37,576 nt of DNA from a virus. Positions 34,584-37,576 of this stretch are shown one piece after another (positions within the stretch are counted from its first letter, which is position 1; every line of letters begins with the position of its first letter). A model generated the notes under the pieces. That model searched no databases. It saw only the letters and a list, made by a program, of their open reading frames with translations, and was not told where the DNA came from. The stretch is taken from the IMG/VR virus record IMGVR_UViG_3300032087_004535, positions 1 to 37,576 of that record; one strand, given 5' to 3'. The translations under genes were made by a program, and so were the position numbers.

Positions 34584-37576
34584 TACATCCTAACCTGTTG
34601 AATATCTCCGATATTATAGACGGCAAGACCCTTGATTTTCTTCAAACCAGGAATAAGTTCTTTTCCTTTATAGTCGAGGGGTCCCTTGCCAGAAAGAAGC
34701 TCGAACTTGATTACGACTGTGGAATAATAGTTTTTATCGTCTTCTCGCGCAGTTCCTTCGACGTCGCGGACAACCGTTACGCCTTCGATGCCACGGATCT
34801 CGTTGAAGGTCTGTGTCTTATCACCACCGAGGTCCTTACTAATAGATATTCTAACAGGGATGGCATACAAAAGCAAGTCATAAGCGTCGTCGTCCTCTTT
34901 TACGAGCTTCTTTGTCTCCAATGTCTTAAACAATGCCTCGCGAATAAGCGGGCTCTTGGTGCCTAGACGCTTCATTACGTTTCTGACGATTCTCTCAGCG
35001 ATGGGACCGCCGACGCCACCTCTTTTTACTTCATCTGACACTTTTTGCTCCTCCGCTGAAAGATCACGAACAATAGATGCCTTCATGTGCCCGAAGGGAA
35101 GGGCGATCGCATCCTCGGGAAGGACTGATTCCATTTCCTTCTTGACTTTTGGCCACCTGTTGCGCACCTTGTTTATCATATCCATCTGGAACTGCTTGAT
35201 GCCATCCGTCATTACTTCGGACATAATCCTCTTGACTTCGCCCGCGTTCTTATCCACATACTTCATAAATGCGATGGCAGCCTCGCCTTCTTCCTCGGTC
35301 ATCCCGGCATCAAAGTTTAAGCCGAAGGCGCCATATACGTTGGACTTATTGGGTCTCCCCGCCGGCGAGAACACCGGAGCCTGACCATATAAAGCCCTGA
35401 AACCAAGAGAGTTGAAGTCTAGGTCATCAACCACATCACCCTTGTCGTGCGTATATTTATCCATAAAGTTTAACTTACGTTGCTCGCCCTTGTCAGCAAA
35501 AGGAAGGTTGAGCTGCTTGGCTGCTGCCTCTTTTGCCTTCTGGTTGAACTCGCCCAATCGCTGCATTACAGCGTTGGAATATTCCTCGCTATATTTAAGG
35601 GCGGCATATTCATTGTCTTGTGACCCGCCCCAAACGTGGGTAAGGGGAATGTTAGACATGCTCTTGCCTCGGTCAAGTTTCATCCGACGCATCATAAGCT
35701 TTATTATTTGATTCTCGTCGGCGGCGTACGGGTACCCCTCAAGCCCTGTGGGCTGTTCCGTATGCGCTATTCTCATTCCTCTAGCTCGGAGAGCCTCGTC
35801 GGAGCCCTGGAAGTCCCAAAGTTCGCGCTCCGTAGCCATAGCCCGCTCAATCGCTGCCTGAGTGGTGTAGCCAAACATACGAGAATCAATGGTGTTCCAT
35901 AGTTTCTTCAAGGTATTGTTCAGCCACGCCGGATTGTATTTGCCAATGACGTTTTGGCTGACCGCTTCCTTCTTCATTCTGAACTCAATCTCGTGCTTGC
36001 CATCCTCGGGATGAACCTCAAAGTTCTCAAACTTGGGGAACTCGTCGTCCTGAATCATTCTCTTGAAGATGTCAAACGGACGCTCGGGGACTGCCTCTTC
36101 CTCTATCAGGGCGAGATAGACTTCATTCTTGACTTCGTCATACTCGCTGTCAAAGTTTTCTCCAATGTCGCGAACAAACTCCTCAAAGCCGTCCGGAGTA
36201 GGCTCATAATTCTCAGTGCTGAACCTTAGCTCCACGTCTAGGCGACCCATAATGGGGTTGTCAGGATCATACTCCAACTCCTGCTCATTAACTTTCTGAT
36301 TTTTGTTGGGGTAGAACTGTACGCTTACTTCTTCTACGTAGGGATCGTCTCCAACCCCCGCGTTTTCAATGGCGCGCTCCAACTCGCTCCTGCTACTCCA
36401 GTCCTTAAACGCGGGGTCGTATGGAATATTGTCATACTCAAACTCCATTGAGCCCCCATACATAACATAAAACTGTCCTTCGTCGTATTCCTCTAACGAG
36501 GCGTAAGCGCTAGCGCGATCTAGGTGCCCCTGTGCCCAGGCGTTGTTCTCTTCAACCGCCTGTTGCAGTTCATTATATTCGCTCTCATCTCGGAACTCTG
36601 TCTCTGCCTCCTCGCGCTGGTGAGGCATGCGAGCATTAGGATTGTATTTCTTGTCTTCTTCGGGCTGGAAGAACTGATTGAACATTTCGCCAGGGCGTGA
36701 GCTAACGTCAAAATACGTTCCACCACGAGAAACGAAGTTGTTTAATCTGGGTCGGGCGCCATCTTCAAAGGCTTTGCCAACCTGTGATTCGTAAGACCAA
36801 TCGCGGAGGGCGTCATAAAACTTTCTGACCTTCTTGCCGTATGTGACCAAGTCAGGAACGAGAATACTGTAACCTTCTTCGCCGGTCGCATCTGTGTCTT
36901 GGTCATTGTCAAAGCGACGAAGACGGTGACGGGCGATTGGCGCAATGCCGTCAATATTTCGGTCAGGGTCTGCAAAGACTTCATCGTCTTGCAGGTCGCC
37001 AACGTCTTCTAGGTCCTCGGTCTTGACCACATAGGCAACACCACCCTGTGCTGCGACTTCGCCAGGAACGCATCTCTGATACTCTCCGCCCTCGCGGTGG
37101 CAAGAGGAGATGCCAGCCCAAGAGAAGTCTGACATTCTCATAATGTCAATCGGGTGACGGCTGACGATGATAGAATACTCTGGAAGCTTGGTGAGTGCGG
37201 TATAGTTGTCGTCTTCTCCGTAGAAGGACTGGTTCTTCTCCCACCACTGATACTCTTTGCTGTTGGGACCGAACTCTTTGCGAATGGTTCGTCCCAGCTT
37301 CTGTGTTGTCGTTCTGGTCTCGCCTGCCTTTGGACCCTTTGGAATGACGCTGTCCTTCTCAGTGAAGAGAGCGTTGCGCGTCACCTCTTCCTGATATTTT
37401 ACGCCACCCTCGCCGGTGCGAGTGATGGTCTGAGTCTCGGGCTTGGCAACAATTCGATAATCTTCTTTGCGTAGCTCGGTGCCAACGTGAAGTGCCATCT
37501 TATCGCCGGTCATAGGAACGACTTGGCGGAACTGCCCATCAAACATATCGTTGAAGGGATAGTCTGCGGGATCAGG
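34583..37576 (-). CDS. Very large phage protein of unknown function (open at window edge)
   Basis: The frame encodes 987 aa from the ATG at 37546 and stays open for ten more codons to the edge (...PADYPFND before the Met), so the true start may lie outside. Segments: IIVSRHPIDIMRMSDFSWAGISSCHREGGEYQRCVPGEV with VAYVVKTEDL, and PIARHRLRRF, a block resembling the 'MS....W.SC....G.....VP.(D/E)I..G..VAYL' domain of other large-phage proteins. The middle is acidic, the C-terminal third helical and then beta-rich. No signal peptide or catalytic motif. It could be a virion or ejected protein. Confidence 0.6.
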   Translation of the reverse strand, partial: PDPADYPFNDMFDGQFRQVVPMTGDKMALHVGTELRKEDYRIVAKPETQTITRTGEGGVKYQEEVTRNALFTEKDSVIPKGPKAGETRTTTQKLGRTIRKEFGPNSKEYQWWEKNQSFYGEDDNYTALTKLPEYSIIVSRHPIDIMRMSDFSWAGISSCHREGGEYQRCVPGEVAAQGGVAYVVKTEDLEDVGDLQDDEVFADPDRNIDGIAPIARHRLRRFDNDQDTDATGEEGYSILVPDLVTYGKKVRKFYDALRDWSYESQVGKAFEDGARPRLNNFVSRGGTYFDVSSRPGEMFNQFFQPEEDKKYNPNARMPHQREEAETEFRDESEYNELQQAVEENNAWAQGHLDRASAYASLEEYDEGQFYVMYGGSMEFEYDNIPYDPAFKDWSSRSELERAIENAGVGDDPYVEEVSVQFYPNKNQKVNEQELEYDPDNPIMGRLDVELRFSTENYEPTPDGFEEFVRDIGENFDSEYDEVKNEVYLALIEEEAVPERPFDIFKRMIQDDEFPKFENFEVHPEDGKHEIEFRMKKEAVSQNVIGKYNPAWLNNTLKKLWNTIDSRMFGYTTQAAIERAMATERELWDFQGSDEALRARGMRIAHTEQPTGLEGYPYAADENQIIKLMMRRMKLDRGKSMSNIPLTHVWGGSQDNEYAALKYSEEYSNAVMQRLGEFNQKAKEAAAKQLNLPFADKGEQRKLNFMDKYTHDKGDVVDDLDFNSLGFRALYGQAPVFSPAGRPNKSNVYGAFGLNFDAGMTEEEGEAAIAFMKYVDKNAGEVKRIMSEVMTDGIKQFQMDMINKVRNRWPKVKKEMESVLPEDAIALPFGHMKASIVRDLSAEEQKVSDEVKRGGVGGPIAERIVRNVMKRLGTKSPLIREALFKTLETKKLVKEDDDAYDLLLYAIPVRISISKDLGGDKTQTFNEIRGIEGVTVVRDVEGTAREDDKNYYSTVVIKFELLSGKGPLDYKGKELIPGLKKIKGLAVYNIGDIQQVRM

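Overview
The window is part of the genome of a dsDNA tailed phage with a contractile tail, from the broad T4-like superfamily. Almost all genes lie on the minus strand, and I found no convincing plus-strand gene. Reading in the direction of transcription (high to low coordinates), the left part follows the T4 virion order: large terminase (12184-13743), portal (10255-12180), prohead protease (7887-8480), two decoration-type proteins, scaffold (5110-6195), gp23-type major capsid protein (3331-5094), three neck/tail-completion proteins resembling gp13, gp14 and gp15 (3195-484), and the start of the tail sheath (387-1). The sequences are far from T4 itself. A ribosomal protein bS21 homologue lies inside this head block.

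Upstream of the terminase (13744-18331) is a block with an FtsZ/tubulin-superfamily GTPase, a ParB/sulfiredoxin-fold protein with a DGHHR motif, a very basic small protein and several small membrane proteins, one of them holin-like. Most neighbours overlap or abut, so they are probably co-transcribed.

From 18368 to about 30900 lies an accessory, early-type region of small genes. It has at least eight sigma70-type promoters with a TTGAC -35 box, a spacer of exactly 17 bp and a TAnnnT-like -10 box. Upstream of several of them the sequence is nearly identical. The region carries tRNA-Lys(CTT), tRNA-Met(CAT) and tRNA-Gln(TTG), a DUF523/TudS-like Fe-S protein, a miniature paralogue of the major capsid protein, an HNH endonuclease, an overlapping restriction-endonuclease-like/methyltransferase pair, a LysW-like amino-group carrier protein ending in EDWGE, and an expanded family of small proteins built around a 'VGDLV' start (about ten clear and four divergent copies in the window).

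From 30905 to 34303 is a group of exported proteins: a von Willebrand A lipoprotein, a trypsin-like protease lipoprotein and a secreted Arg/Thr-rich protein, interleaved with a NUDIX hydrolase and a degenerate ParB-like protein. The protease, the vWA lipoprotein and a 28-aa membrane peptide share an unusual GGGGGG-N7-ATG ribosome-binding layout. The Asp-rich 'DDDDSA' lipoprotein near 22.7-23.0 kb and the vWA lipoprotein resemble envelope proteins of Myxococcota/Bdellovibrionota-type bacteria, so a host of that kind is suggested but not proven. The right end is filled by a very large protein of unknown function (34583 to beyond the window).

The most interesting items are the LysW-like carrier, the capsid mini-paralogue in an early operon, the tubulin-like GTPase beside a ParB-like gene, the VGDLV family and the exported module. 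No gap longer than 300 bases lacks a gene or tRNA.
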